A stretch of 49,361 nt of DNA from an uncultured Pseudomonadota bacterium (GCA_946479515.1 CAMLGF010000022.1:1-49361), one strand, 5' to 3'. Counted from the stretch's first letter, positions 10,224-18,920 are shown. Numbers and translations: made by a program. The notes: generated by a model not told the origin, from the sequence alone.

Positions 10224-12572
10224 ATGACTGGTTCAGATCAACACCGTCGACCGTGGCGCGCCCTGCTGTCGATTCGCAATGCCCGTCGCAGCCTGGCCGG
10301 CAAGTTGATGGTGATGATGCTGGTCACCACGCTCATCGCGCTGGCCGCCGCCGGGGCCGCGCTGATCTACACCGATCTGCGCGACAGCCGCGCGAATTGG
10401 GCCGACGATCTGCGTACAGAGGCTGGCATCGTTGCGTTCGCGGTGCAACCGGCGCTGTCCTTCGACGACCATGCGCGCGCCGAGCGCAACCTGAGCGCGC
10501 TGCAGGCGCGCGATTCCATTTCCGCGGCCGCGCTCTACGCGCCGGACGGCACCTTGTTCGCCCAGTTCGTGCGCCCGGGGCACGCCGAGCCTCCGCCGCG
10601 CCCGCCGCGCAGCCTGCAGCTCGATCGGCCGTATATCGATGGCGAGCGCGTTCTGCTGCTGCGCCCGGTCGTGCAGAATGGCGAAACCCTGGGCACTATC
10701 TACCTGCGCGCGGAATACGACATCGGCGGCCGGGTGCGGGCCTACCTCAACATCCTCGGCGCGGTGATGATCATCGGCCTGCTGGCGGCGCTGTTCGCCT
10801 CGAGCTGGCTGCAGCGAGTGGTCAGCCGCCCCATGGAGTCCATGGCGCGGGTCGCGCGCCGCATCGTCGAGGAGCGCGACTACTCGCATCGCGCCGAGAA
10901 AACCACGGATGACGAGATCGGCGTGGTCATCGACGCTTTCAACAAGATGCTCGACGAAGTGCAGACGCATGCGCGCGCACTCGAAACCAGCGAAAAGCTG
11001 TACCGCGCCATCGGCGAGTCGATCAACTACGGCGTCTGGGTCACCGACGCCGCGGGGCGATGCATCTACGCCAGCGATTCGTTCCTCAGGCTGGTGGGTC
11101 TGAGCATGCGGCAGGCCACCAACGACGGCTGGGGCAGCGTGCTGCATCCCGACGATCTCGAAGACACCATGAACGCGTGGAAAGAGACCACCCGCACCGG
11201 CATCACCTGGTATCGCGAGCACCGCGTCAAGGGCGTGGACGGCAGGTTCCATTCCATCCTCGCCCAGGGCGTGCCCATCCGCGACGAGAACGGCACCATC
11301 CAGCGCTGGGCCGGCATCAATCTCGACATCAGCCGCCTCAAGAACACCGAGCGGGCGCTGCTCGAGGCCGACCGTCGCAAGGACGAATTCCTCGCCACGC
11401 TCGCGCACGAGCTGCGCAATCCGCTCGCGCCGATCCGCAACGCGGTGCGCATCCTCGACTCCGATGCCGCCGACGAGCGGCAACGCAAGTGGGGCCGCGA
11501 GGTCATCGCCCGCCAGGTGCAGCGCATGTCGCTGCTGCTCGACGACTTGCTCGACGTGTCGCGCATCACGCGTGGCCAGCTCGAACTCAAGAAAGATTAC
11601 GTCGATCTGAAGTCGGTCGTGGGCGTGGCCGTGGAGACGGCGCGGCCGCTGCTCGATGCGAAGCAGCACGTGCTCACGGTAAATCTGCCGGCCGGGACCG
11701 TGAAGCTCGAGGCCGATCCGCTGCGACTCTCGCAGGTGATCGGCAACCTGCTCACCAATGCGGCGAAGTACACCGACCCTCAAGGACGCATCGAGCTCGA
11801 TGCGCGCATCAGCGGCGGCGAGTTGGTGATCTCGATCCGCGACAATGGCATCGGCTTGTCGCCCGAATCCCTGCCGGCATTGTTCACCATGTTCTCGCAG
11901 GTGAACTCCGCCATCGATCGCGCCGAGGGCGGGCTCGGCATCGGTCTGGCGCTGGTCAAGGGCCTGGTCACGCTGCACGGCGGACGCGTCGACGTACGCA
12001 GCGAGGGACTGGGCCGCGGCAGCGAGTTCATCGTGCACCTGCCGCACCGGGTGCTGGCACCCGAGAACGCCGCGATCGCCGAGGAGACTCATGGCGCCGC
12101 CAACGCTCCGGCCGTGCGCCGTTGCAAGGTGCTGGTCGCGGACGACAATCGCGATGCCGCCGAGTCGCTGGCCATGGTGCTGAGGTTCGCAGGCTATGAC
12201 GTCTGCATTGCATTCAGCGGCGCGGATGCGCTCGAGGCTGGCCTGCGCGAGCGGCCGCGCGCCGCCATCGTCGACATCGGCATGCCGGGCATGAGCGGCC
12301 ACGAAGTCGCGCGCCGCATGCGACTCGAAGCCTGGGGCCGCAACGCGGTGCTCATCGCCCTCACGGGCTGGGGCCAGGAACAGGACAAGCAGGCTGCGCG
12401 GGCCGCGGGCTTCGACGAGCATCTCACCAAGCCGGTGGATCCGGACGCCGTGGAGCGGGTCCTCGATGGCCTGCTGGCGGCGGCGGAGCACTCCGATTCC
12501 CAAGGCAAGGGCCACGACAACGTCAAGGGCAAAGGCAGTGGGGGGTCGCCCGGATCCGCACGCCAGATCTGA
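10224..12572 (+). CDS. Hybrid histidine kinase: periplasmic sensor, HAMP, PAS, HisKA, HATPase, REC
   Basis: An inner-membrane hybrid kinase of 782 residues using the ATG at 10224; a TTG at 10188 would add 12 residues. In order: transmembrane helix 1 (about 27-49), a periplasmic CHASE8-like domain (about 50-170), helix 2 (about 177-200), HAMP (ending FNKMLDEVQ), a PAS domain (about 262-375), HisKA with the phosphorylated H395 in LAHELRNPL, an HATPase domain (N box NLLTNAAKY, G boxes DNGIG and GGLGIGL), and a receiver domain with D684 in IVDIGMPG. No DNA-binding output is present, so phosphoryl groups must go to a separate protein. It is divergent from yfiR and the receptor, which suggests that YfiR or receptor status is the input. 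Confidence 0.93.
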   Translation: MTGSDQHRRPWRALLSIRNARRSLAGKLMVMMLVTTLIALAAAGAALIYTDLRDSRANWADDLRTEAGIVAFAVQPALSFDDHARAERNLSALQARDSISAAALYAPDGTLFAQFVRPGHAEPPPRPPRSLQLDRPYIDGERVLLLRPVVQNGETLGTIYLRAEYDIGGRVRAYLNILGAVMIIGLLAALFASSWLQRVVSRPMESMARVARRIVEERDYSHRAEKTTDDEIGVVIDAFNKMLDEVQTHARALETSEKLYRAIGESINYGVWVTDAAGRCIYASDSFLRLVGLSMRQATNDGWGSVLHPDDLEDTMNAWKETTRTGITWYREHRVKGVDGRFHSILAQGVPIRDENGTIQRWAGINLDISRLKNTERALLEADRRKDEFLATLAHELRNPLAPIRNAVRILDSDAADERQRKWGREVIARQVQRMSLLLDDLLDVSRITRGQLELKKDYVDLKSVVGVAVETARPLLDAKQHVLTVNLPAGTVKLEADPLRLSQVIGNLLTNAAKYTDPQGRIELDARISGGELVISIRDNGIGLSPESLPALFTMFSQVNSAIDRAEGGLGIGLALVKGLVTLHGGRVDVRSEGLGRGSEFIVHLPHRVLAPENAAIAEETHGAANAPAVRRCKVLVADDNRDAAESLAMVLRFAGYDVCIAFSGADALEAGLRERPRAAIVDIGMPGMSGHEVARRMRLEAWGRNAVLIALTGWGQEQDKQAARAAGFDEHLTKPVDPDAVERVLDGLLAAAEHSDSQGKGHDNVKGKGSGGSPGSARQI

Positions 12573-12584
12573 ACACAAGGGCGT

Positions 12585-14168
12585 TCAGCCCGGCGTCTCG
12601 GGCAACAGCTGCGCAAGGTTCTCGCCTGCGACGACGCGCAACAGCTGTTCCGGTTCCACCGGCTTCGGCAGATGATCGTCGAACCCCGATCTCAATGCCG
12701 ACAGGCGATCCTCGGCGCCCGCATAACCCGTGAGCGCGATGATCCGCGGCCGCGGCTTCGCGCCGTATCGCGCCCGAATCGCATGCGCGACCATGTAGCC
12801 GTCCATGCGCGGCAGGCCCACGTCCAGGAGGATGACCTCGGGCGTGAAATCATCGAGCGATGCCAGCGCCGACGGGCCGTCCGCCGCGGTGATCACGTCG
12901 TGCCCTTCCGTGCGCAGGACATCACGCAGCGACTCGAGGTTGTCGGCATGGTCGTCGACGACCAGCACGCGCCGCTGGCGACCCACGCGTGGCCCCTCGG
13001 TCGCCGCGCGCGCCGAGGGCTCGCCCCAGACCCGCGGCAGCGTCAGGCGGAACTCGCTGCCCTTGCCGATGCCCTCGCTGACCACGTCGACCTTGCCGCC
13101 GTGCATTTCCATCAGATGCTTGACGAGAGTGAGCCCGATGCCCAGCCCGCCCTGCGCGCGGTCCAGCGTGCGATCTCCCTGCATGAACAGGTCGAACAGG
13201 CGTGGCATGGTCTGCGCGTCGATGCCCTGACCCTGGTCGCGCACCGAGATCGTCGCGTGATCGGTGTCTGCCGCGATATCCACCTGGATGCGCTGGCCTT
13301 CGGCCGAGTATTTCGATGCATTGGTCAGTAGATTGGCGACCACCTGGCAGAGCCGTACCTGGTCGCCATGCACGCATGCGCGCGCCTGCCCGACCGTCAG
13401 GGTCATCGACTGGCGCCGCAGGTCGATGGTGGGCTGCACCGTCTCCATCGCCGCCGCGACCACGGCTTGCAGATCGACGACGTCGCGTTTGAGCTCGATC
13501 CGCCGATGCGTGATGCGTGCCACGTCGAGCAGGTCGTCGACCAGATGCGTGAGGTGACCGGCCTGCCGCGCGAGCATCTCAGCCGCCTTTTGCACCGTTG
13601 CCCGGTCGGCCGGCAGGCGACCGAGTATGTAGGCGACATTGCGGATGGGGCTGAGCGGATTGCGCAGCTCATGCGCCAGCATGGCGAGGAACTCGTCCTT
13701 GCGGCGATCGTTTTCGCGCAAGGCTTCGGCAGCGGCTTCGGCGTGCGCGGCGCACTGATCGGCCCGGCGCACGGCCACCTGCAGCGCATGCAGGATCTGC
13801 GTCGCAAGCAACGCCAGCAGCAGGAAGAACGTGACATGCGCCAGCCATTGCAGCGGCGGCGCATCGTGCGGCCAGTTCGTGAACCAGACAGTGGCCAGCA
13901 ACGGCGTCATGACGCTGGCCAGCACCGCGGGTCCGCGACCGCCCAGATAGGCGCAGATCAGCACACCCAGCAGGAACGGCAACAGCGGCGCCTGCAATCC
14001 GAGCAATGGTGCCAGCAGCGCGCGCAGCGCGAAGATCGACAGAATGACGCCCACTGCCGCGGCGTAGCGAAACACCGTCGCGCCGGCGGGAATGACTGGG
14101 CCGATGTGTGTATGTGCGGGTGCCGGCAGACGCGCCGCCGATGGCGCCACGCGTCCTGCGTCGCTCAT
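12585..14168 (-). CDS. Hybrid sensor histidine kinase, DUF4118-like membrane domain
   Basis: The frame is open back to a TTG at 14249, but the ATG at 14168 (527 residues) follows GGTGAG and is preferred. The N-terminus holds three to four closely packed helices (about residues 33-125) with little periplasmic sequence, like the DUF4118 domain of KdpD-type kinases. HisKA follows with H166 in LAHELRNPL, then HATPase ([23 protein letters not shown]) and a receiver domain with the phospho-acceptor in [12 protein letters not shown]. The kinase core closely resembles that of the convergent neighbour, including the RRKDEFLA lead-in. Only 12 bases separate the two stop codons. A 7-bp inverted repeat lies 43 bases upstream of the start. 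Confidence 0.9.
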   Translation of the reverse strand: MSDAGRVAPSAARLPAPAHTHIGPVIPAGATVFRYAAAVGVILSIFALRALLAPLLGLQAPLLPFLLGVLICAYLGGRGPAVLASVMTPLLATVWFTNWPHDAPPLQWLAHVTFFLLLALLATQILHALQVAVRRADQCAAHAEAAAEALRENDRRKDEFLAMLAHELRNPLSPIRNVAYILGRLPADRATVQKAAEMLARQAGHLTHLVDDLLDVARITHRRIELKRDVVDLQAVVAAAMETVQPTIDLRRQSMTLTVGQARACVHGDQVRLCQVVANLLTNASKYSAEGQRIQVDIAADTDHATISVRDQGQGIDAQTMPRLFDLFMQGDRTLDRAQGGLGIGLTLVKHLMEMHGGKVDVVSEGIGKGSEFRLTLPRVWGEPSARAATEGPRVGRQRRVLVVDDHADNLESLRDVLRTEGHDVITAADGPSALASLDDFTPEVILLDVGLPRMDGYMVAHAIRARYGAKPRPRIIALTGYAGAEDRLSALRSGFDDHLPKPVEPEQLLRVVAGENLAQLLPETPG

Positions 14169-14211
14169 CTGGTACTCACCGCGAATGGCGCGGGTTCTCC
14201 CTAATCGGCAG

Positions 14212-14230
14212 CACTCTAACGCGTAGAGTG
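14212..14230. promoter_or_regulatory. Inverted repeat upstream of the sensor kinase
   Basis: CACTCTA and TAGAGTG form a perfect 7-bp inverted repeat around ACGCG, centred about 53 bases before the kinase ATG at 14168 and about 90 bases from the GH28 stop. It could be an operator; no regulator can be assigned. Confidence 0.35.
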
Positions 14231-14309
14231 ATACCGAGCGCAATGGCAAATGACCTGCAGCGGTTTGTAGGATTTGTCCTGCGACTGGCGCGTGGCGAAC
14301 GCCAGGGAC

Positions 14310-15740
14310 CTAGAGAGAACGCACCAACACTCCGTTCACGCGAACATTGTCGAGGTTCACCGACCGCGTGTGCCGGACGACGGATGGGCGCGTGACGCCG
14401 TCGAAAGAGCAGTCGCGCAGCGTGAGGTCGTTCACCGGCGCCTGCGGCAGGCCCTGCGAGTCCAGCACGCGCACCGCCTCCTTCACGCGCACTCTTTCGA
14501 TGACGACTGCTTCCAGCTGCGGAACGAAGGAGCCGTTGGCGCCCTCTTCATAATTGAAATCACAGGTGACGGCCGCGCGTGCCACCCGCCCGACGTCGAG
14601 ATCCCGGTAGTAGAAGTTCTCCAGCAATCCGCCGCGCAGCGCATTGTTCTTGAATCGGATGGCATACCAGAGGTTGGGGCTGTCCATGCGACAGTTCTCG
14701 GCGAACACGTGGCGAGCACCCCCGGAGATCTGGCTGCCCACGACCAGGCCACCGTGGCCTTCCTGCATGCGGCAATTGCGGATCACGATGTTCTGCGCGG
14801 GCGTGGCCAGCCGCCGGCCGTCGGCGTTGCGCCCGGAGTTCACCGCGATGCAATCATCACCGGTATCGAAGTCGCAGTCTTCGATCAGCAGGTGATCGAC
14901 CGACTCGGGATCCAGGCCATCATTGTTAGGCCCCAGACCGTGCACGTCGACGCCGCGCACGATGACGTTGCGGCAGAGCACGGGGTGGATGTTCCAGAAC
15001 GGCGAGTTGCGCAGTCGCACTCCCTCGATCAGTACGTTCTGGCAGTCATAGGGCTGGATGAACGGCGGCCGCAGCCGGCCACCGTCGCCGAAGATGCGTT
15101 GCTCCACGGGCACACCGGCCTCGGCCATGGCGAACAGCTTCTTGCGCGCGGGCCGCTGGTCTGGCATCCCCTCCTGCCAACCATATTCGGTACTGCCGCT
15201 CCACGGGCCCTTCCACGGCCACCAGTTCGTGGCGCTGCCCTGTCCATCGAGCGTGCCGCGGCCCGTCACCGCGATGTTCTTCTGCCGCCGCGCATAGATG
15301 AGCGGCGAGTAGTTCATGAGCTCGATGCCTTCCCAGCGCGTGAACACGAGGGGATAGCTCGCGGGATCGGTGTCGAAGAGCAGCGTCGCCCGATCGTCGA
15401 GATGCAGGTTGACGTTGCTCAGCAGATGAATGGCGCCCGTGCGGAACCTGCCGGCCGGCACGACCACCCGGCCGCCCCCCGACCGCGCGCAGGCCTCGAT
15501 GGCGTCGGCAATCGCCTGAGTGTTCAGGCTGGCGCCATCGGGCTTCGCGCCGTAGCTGGTGATGGCGAAGACGCGGTCGGGGAACTGCGGTGCGCGCACG
15601 TTCCGGACGATGTCCGCCGCGCGCTGCCAGGCCTCGGCGCTGGACTCGGGCGGGCTCGCGGAAGCGGTGCGCGCCAGGATGGAATGACCGAGCGCCAGCG
15701 CGCCCGTGGCCTGCAGGAAATCCCGGCGTCGCAGCATCAT
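14310..15740 (-). CDS. Glycoside hydrolase family 28 (polygalacturonase-like), Tat-exported
   Basis: A 476-residue parallel beta-helix enzyme that hydrolyses pectic galacturonan or related oligomers. The N-terminus LRRRDFLQATGALALG is a Tat signal. Family motifs are present in order: an NNDGLD block (about residue 273, replacing NTDG), DTGDDCIAVNSG (about 295, the catalytic Asp pair), GHGGLVVGS (about 328, catalytic His) and RFKNN (in place of RIK). The ATG-ATG start overlaps the stop of the upstream YjbQ gene and has GGGGGA before it, so the two are co-translated. Whether it is endo- or exo-acting, or prefers rhamnogalacturonan, cannot be told. Confidence 0.92.
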   Translation of the reverse strand: MMLRRRDFLQATGALALGHSILARTASASPPESSAEAWQRAADIVRNVRAPQFPDRVFAITSYGAKPDGASLNTQAIADAIEACARSGGGRVVVPAGRFRTGAIHLLSNVNLHLDDRATLLFDTDPASYPLVFTRWEGIELMNYSPLIYARRQKNIAVTGRGTLDGQGSATNWWPWKGPWSGSTEYGWQEGMPDQRPARKKLFAMAEAGVPVEQRIFGDGGRLRPPFIQPYDCQNVLIEGVRLRNSPFWNIHPVLCRNVIVRGVDVHGLGPNNDGLDPESVDHLLIEDCDFDTGDDCIAVNSGRNADGRRLATPAQNIVIRNCRMQEGHGGLVVGSQISGGARHVFAENCRMDSPNLWYAIRFKNNALRGGLLENFYYRDLDVGRVARAAVTCDFNYEEGANGSFVPQLEAVVIERVRVKEAVRVLDSQGLPQAPVNDLTLRDCSFDGVTRPSVVRHTRSVNLDNVRVNGVLVRSL

Positions 15741-16156
15741 TCCCCCGTCAGGTGCAGCACGATTTCGCGGGTCGTGGGCTGGTTGCGATGTTCGAATAGA
15801 TAGATGCCCTGCCAGGTGCCGAGCATGAGCCTGCCTGCCATCACCGGTATGGACAGCTGCACCTGGGTGAGCGCCGTCTTGAGATGCGCCGGCATGTCAT
15901 CGGGCCCTTCGTCGTCGTGTTCGTACAGACCGGCGCCTTCGGGCGCCAGGCCGTCGAAGAACTTCTCCAGGTCGTGGCGCACGGCGGATGCGGCGTTTTC
16001 CTGGATCAGCAGCGAGGCCGAGGTGTGGCGACAGAACAGCGTGAGCAGTCCCGAGGCGATCGGCTGCTGCGTCAACCACTGACGAACGTCGGCGGTGAAT
16101 TCCAGGAGCCCGCGTCGGCGCGCGCGGATGTGCAGAACGTGCATGGCTTGCGACAT
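15737..16156 (-). CDS. YjbQ/UPF0047 family protein
   Basis: A 139-residue cytoplasmic protein of the YjbQ family (secondary thiamine-phosphate synthase annotation). It has the conserved HTSASLLIQENA segment (about residue 45-56) and the C-terminal GTWQGIYLFEHRN. Members show weak thiamine-phosphate synthase activity in vitro; the physiological role is unsettled. Its stop codon overlaps the GH28 start. The hexamer TAGAAT sits 6 bases before the ATG with no Shine-Dalgarno, so a leaderless message is possible; a second ATG four codons in (16144) is an alternative start. It lies downstream of tRNA-Arg on the same strand with no terminator between. Confidence 0.9.
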   Translation of the reverse strand: MSQAMHVLHIRARRRGLLEFTADVRQWLTQQPIASGLLTLFCRHTSASLLIQENAASAVRHDLEKFFDGLAPEGAGLYEHDDEGPDDMPAHLKTALTQVQLSIPVMAGRLMLGTWQGIYLFEHRNQPTTREIVLHLTGE

Positions 16157-16162
16157 GGCAAA

Positions 16163-16168
16163 ATTCTA
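16163..16168 (-). promoter_or_regulatory. Candidate -10 hexamer (TAGAAT), 6 nt before start codon
   Basis: The minus strand reads TAGAAT, then TTTGCC, then the ATG of the YjbQ gene. No -35 match is seen at 16-18 bases. Confidence 0.4.
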
Positions 16169-16244
16169 CACGGCAAGGCTGGCGGGCTCGGTCGGTGCAA
16201 GCCTGCGGGTGAAAGCGGCGGAGGCGCAGTGCCTGCTTGATGGA

Positions 16245-16320
16245 TGGCGCCCCCGGCCGGAGTTGAACCGACGACCTACCGCTTAGGAGGCGGTCGCTCT
16301 ATCCACTGAGCTACGGGGGC
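16245..16320 (-). tRNA. tRNA-Arg (anticodon CCU)
   Basis: The minus strand folds as a full cloverleaf. The acceptor GCCCCCG pairs with CGGGGGC, the D-arm is AGCTCAGTGGATAGAGC, and the anticodon stem ACCGC/GCGGT encloses the loop CTCCTAA, giving anticodon CCU for AGG codons. The T-arm contains GTTCAACTC and the 3' CCA is encoded. It follows tRNA-Ala by 91 bases on the same strand and probably shares its promoter. Confidence 0.95.
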
Positions 16321-16411
16321 GCGCAATGGCGGATCTTAAACGAAGAGCCTCGTGATCACGGTCCCGGCCGCGGGCCGGGCTGAAATCCGCGTGCCGCCGC
16401 AGGCAGTGAAT

Positions 16412-16487
<76 letters not shown>

Positions 16488-16531
16488 ACACGTGAACCGG
16501 ACACCCGGGCAGGACGTCCGGGAGGCGCGGG

Positions 16532-16560
16532 ATTCTATGGAAGGAGGCTGGCCCGGGCAA
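16532..16560 (-). promoter_or_regulatory. Probable sigma-70 promoter of the tRNA-Ala/tRNA-Arg unit
   Basis: On the minus strand TTGCCC (16560-16555) and TAGAAT (16537-16532) are separated by exactly 17 bases and lie 44 bases before the tRNA-Ala 5' end, a normal leader length for tRNA precursors. Confidence 0.55.
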
Positions 16561-16572
16561 GCGAAACGCTCT

Positions 16573-16578
16573 TAATAT
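16573..16578 (+). promoter_or_regulatory. Candidate -10 hexamer (TAATAT), 7 nt before start codon
   Basis: TAATAT is followed by CGGGCGC and the ATG of the peroxiredoxin, placing an expected transcription start on or beside the start codon. No Shine-Dalgarno fits between them. Confidence 0.45.
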
Positions 16579-16585
16579 CGGGCGC

Positions 16586-17074
16586 ATGCTCGATAGCAAC
16601 GACAAGGCCCCGGAATTCACGCTGCCGGACCAGAACGGTCACGACATTTCCCTCACGGCCTTGCTCACGGACGGTCCGGTGATCCTGTACTTCTACCCGG
16701 CCGATTTCACGCCGGGATGCACCCGGGAGGCGTGTTCGATCCGGGATTTGCATCGCGAGCTGACCCGCGCGGGCATCACCGTGGCGGGTATCAGTCCGCA
16801 AAGCCCCGAGAGCCACAAGCGCTTCCGGGAAAAGCACGGGCTGCCATTCACGCTGCTGGCCGACGAGAAGAAAGAAGTCGTGAAGATGTTCGGGGTGAAC
16901 GGGCCGCTGGGTTTCTGGGTGCAACGGGTGACCTACCTGGTTGACCAGAACCGGGTGATCCGCGGACGCGTGAAGGCCCATTTCTCCATCGGCGAACATG
17001 AAGATTTCATCCGGCGGGCGATCGAGCTGCGCAAGGCGGAAAAAGCCGATTCGTCCCGCTCGGCGGCCCGATAG
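16586..17074 (+). CDS. bcp: Peroxiredoxin (Bcp/PrxQ type)
   Basis: A 162-residue cytoplasmic thiol peroxidase that reduces hydroperoxides at the expense of thioredoxin. The active-site segment YFYPADFTPGCTREACSI carries the peroxidatic C45 and, five residues on, the resolving C50, the spacing typical of PrxQ/Bcp proteins. The thioredoxin fold continues with GISPQSPESHKRFREKH and GFWVQRVTYLVD. The C-terminal tail is Lys/Ser/Arg-rich. The gene is monocistronic, 98 bases from the divergent tRNA-Ala, and ends 15 bases before the convergent phosphatase gene. It probably starts translation on a leaderless message. Confidence 0.93.
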   Translation: MLDSNDKAPEFTLPDQNGHDISLTALLTDGPVILYFYPADFTPGCTREACSIRDLHRELTRAGITVAGISPQSPESHKRFREKHGLPFTLLADEKKEVVKMFGVNGPLGFWVQRVTYLVDQNRVIRGRVKAHFSIGEHEDFIRRAIELRKAEKADSSRSAAR

Positions 17075-17089
17075 CCCGGGCCGCTCCCG

Positions 17090-17677
17090 CTAGTATTTGA
17101 TGCGCAGGACCGAGGCCCGGCCGATGGTGGGCACGGTGACGACGTACATCGTGTCGAATTCCTCGTCGGCCATGGGCGGCACATCGTCCTGGCCAGCGAG
17201 CGCGGCGACGAGTTCCGGCACGGTGTTGCTGTGGCCGACGACCAGCACGCGTCCGCCGCGATTCTCGTGCAGCAGGCGCTTGGCGAAGCTTCGGGGGTCG
17301 ATCTTGCCGGCGACGACCTGCGGACTGAGGCCGAGTCGTTGCGCGACTCCGGCAGCGGTCTGCTGCGTGCGGCGCGTGTCGGTCACGTAGACCTTCTGGA
17401 TCCGGCCGATGTTCGCGGCATCGCCGAACATCTGCGCCAGGTGCGCGGCGCGCACCTCGCCCGGCGGGGACAGGGGCGCGTCGGAAATGGCGCCGAGCTG
17501 CTTTTCGGCGTGGCGTATCAGCACGACCGTCGTGGTGGTGGCGGAATTCCAGTATGCGAACGCGGCGGCGAGCACCGCGACGCCGGCGAACCCTAACAAC
17601 CCGATGGGCGCGAGGAACGGCCGACGGCGGCGAATCAGCGACGGGGTTTCGGGGACCTGATCCGGGGCGGCGCTCAT
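17090..17677 (-). CDS. Membrane-anchored histidine phosphatase family protein
   Basis: A 195-residue protein with a short basic cytoplasmic N-terminus (RRRRP), one transmembrane helix (about residues 22-45) and a histidine-phosphatase (phosphoglycerate-mutase-like) domain facing the periplasm. The catalytic LIRHAEK (RHG motif, about residue 54) and the second His in VVGHSNTVPEL are present, with the DTRRTQQTA segment typical of SixA/PhoE-like branches. The substrate is unknown. The frame is open upstream to 18016, but the ATG at 17677 is preferred: the upstream part crosses a terminator and the GH43 gene. TATCAT lies 8 bases before the ATG without a Shine-Dalgarno. Confidence 0.85.
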   Translation of the reverse strand: MSAAPDQVPETPSLIRRRRPFLAPIGLLGFAGVAVLAAAFAYWNSATTTTVVLIRHAEKQLGAISDAPLSPPGEVRAAHLAQMFGDAANIGRIQKVYVTDTRRTQQTAAGVAQRLGLSPQVVAGKIDPRSFAKRLLHENRGGRVLVVGHSNTVPELVAALAGQDDVPPMADEEFDTMYVVTVPTIGRASVLRIKY

Positions 17678-17685
17678 GGGGCGCG

Positions 17686-17691
17686 ATGATA
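17686..17691 (-). promoter_or_regulatory. Candidate -10 hexamer (TATCAT), 8 nt before start codon
   Basis: The minus strand reads TATCAT, CGCGCCCC, then the phosphatase ATG. It lies just after the GH43 terminator, where a new promoter is needed. Confidence 0.42.
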
Positions 17692-17709
17692 CGGCCTGAA
17701 AAACGAAAA

Positions 17710-17735
17710 GGCCCGCCTTCCGAGGAAGGCGGGCC
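17710..17735 (-). terminator. Intrinsic terminator of the GH43 gene
   Basis: GGCCCGCCTTC and GAAGGCGGGCC pair over 11 bp around a 4-base loop. On the minus strand the hairpin is followed by TTTTCGTTTTT. It lies 55 bases after the GH43 stop and before the phosphatase start. Confidence 0.85.
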
Positions 17736-17745
17736 GGCGAGGTGC

Positions 17746-17780
17746 GTCCCCATTTGCTGCAAATGAGGAATGTCCCCATT
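17746..17780. repeat. Short intergenic repeat with two GTCCCCATT copies
   Basis: GTCCCCATT occurs at 17746-17754 and 17772-17780 in the same orientation, with a third degenerate copy (GTGCCCCAT) reaching the GH43 stop codon at 17790. Between the exact copies is a small palindrome, ATTTG-CTG-CAAAT. It resembles dispersed intergenic elements of proteobacterial genomes; that identification is from memory. Confidence 0.4.
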
Positions 17781-17789
17781 AGTGCCCCA

Positions 17790-18920
17790 TCAGCCGGGGG
17801 GGTCCTCCTGGAAGGGGTCGATGGTCTGGATGGTGCCGTCGTCGTTGTAGTGGATCTCGATCGGCTGCTTGATGTTGCGCAGGTGCGTGTCGCCATTCGA
17901 GAGCTGGCTGTCGTGGTAGAACAGGTACCACTTGCCGTCCACTTCCACGATGGAGTGATGGTTGGTCCAGCCGAGCACGGGCTCGAGGATCTTGCCCTTG
18001 TACGTGAACGGACCATACGGCGACTTGCTCATGCCGTAGGCGATGAAGTGCGTATCTCCGGTGCTGTACGAGAGGTAGTAGTTGCCCTTGTACTTGTGCA
18101 CCCAGGCTGCCTCGAAGAAGCGGCGATCGTGATCGCCCGAGAGCAGCGGCTTGCCGTTCTCGTCGACGATCTGCACGTCCCTGGGCTTCTCGGCGAATTC
18201 GAGCAGGGACTTGTCCAGGCGCGCAATCTTCGGTGACAGCGCCGGCTGATCGTCCGCCGGCTGCGTGTCGTCGCCGGCCTGGTACTCGCCGGACTTCCAG
18301 CGCTGCAGCTGCCCGCCCCACAGGCCGCCGAAATACAGATAGTACTTGCCGTCGTCCTGGAACACCGCCGGGTCCATCGAGAAGCTGTTCTTGATGGCCT
18401 CGGGCTGCGCCTTGAACGGGCCCGCGGGGTTGTCACCCACGGCGACGCCGATGCGGAACACGTCCTGCTGGTCCTTCGCCGGGAAAAAGAGGAAGTACTT
18501 GCCGTTCTTCTCGGCCGCGTCCGGCGCCCACATCTGCCGGCCAGCCCACGGAACGTCCTTGATATCGAGCGCCACCGGATGAACCGTCGCCGGACCCGCG
18601 ATGCTGTCCATGGAAATGGGCTGGTAGTCGCGCATCGCGAACTGGCCGCCGAGATTGTCCTGCGGAACGTCGGCTTCGATGTCGTGCGATCCGTAGATCC
18701 AGATCTTGCCGTCGAACACGTGCGCCGACGGATCGGCGGTGTAGATCTCGCTGACCAGGGGCTGCGTGAGGAACTTCGCGGGATCGATGCTCTTGGGAGC
18801 TTCCGCTGCGGGCTTTGCGGTTTCGGCCGGCGGCGCCTGCTCCTCTTGCTTCGAACAGGCGGATATCAGCATGGCTGACGCGGCAATACTCGTGATTGCC
18901 ACGAAATTAGGACGTTTCAT
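17790..18920 (-). CDS. Glycoside hydrolase family 43 lipoprotein (arabinanase/xylosidase-like)
   Basis: A 376-residue lipoprotein. The signal peptide ends in a lipobox LISAC, so the mature protein begins at Cys22, followed by a Pro/Ala/Glu linker and a five-bladed beta-propeller. Propeller motifs include KIWIYGSHD near the N-terminus, MDPAVFQDDGKYYLYFGG in the middle, FFEAAWVHKYKGNYYLSYS (candidate acid Glu) and TNHHSIVEVDGKWYLFYHD. Family 43 enzymes release arabinose or xylose from arabinan, arabinoxylan or xylan. The ATG at 18920 is chosen over one five codons upstream because GAGAG precedes it and it opens the lipoprotein signal. The gene ends at a strong terminator. Confidence 0.9.
   Translation of the reverse strand: MKRPNFVAITSIAASAMLISACSKQEEQAPPAETAKPAAEAPKSIDPAKFLTQPLVSEIYTADPSAHVFDGKIWIYGSHDIEADVPQDNLGGQFAMRDYQPISMDSIAGPATVHPVALDIKDVPWAGRQMWAPDAAEKNGKYFLFFPAKDQQDVFRIGVAVGDNPAGPFKAQPEAIKNSFSMDPAVFQDDGKYYLYFGGLWGGQLQRWKSGEYQAGDDTQPADDQPALSPKIARLDKSLLEFAEKPRDVQIVDENGKPLLSGDHDRRFFEAAWVHKYKGNYYLSYSTGDTHFIAYGMSKSPYGPFTYKGKILEPVLGWTNHHSIVEVDGKWYLFYHDSQLSNGDTHLRNIKQPIEIHYNDDGTIQTIDPFQEDPPG

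Noticed and set aside
17678..18016. N-terminal extension of the histidine phosphatase
   Set aside because: It runs through a strong intrinsic terminator and into the GH43 gene; the translated part is Arg/Ser-rich and unlike the family.
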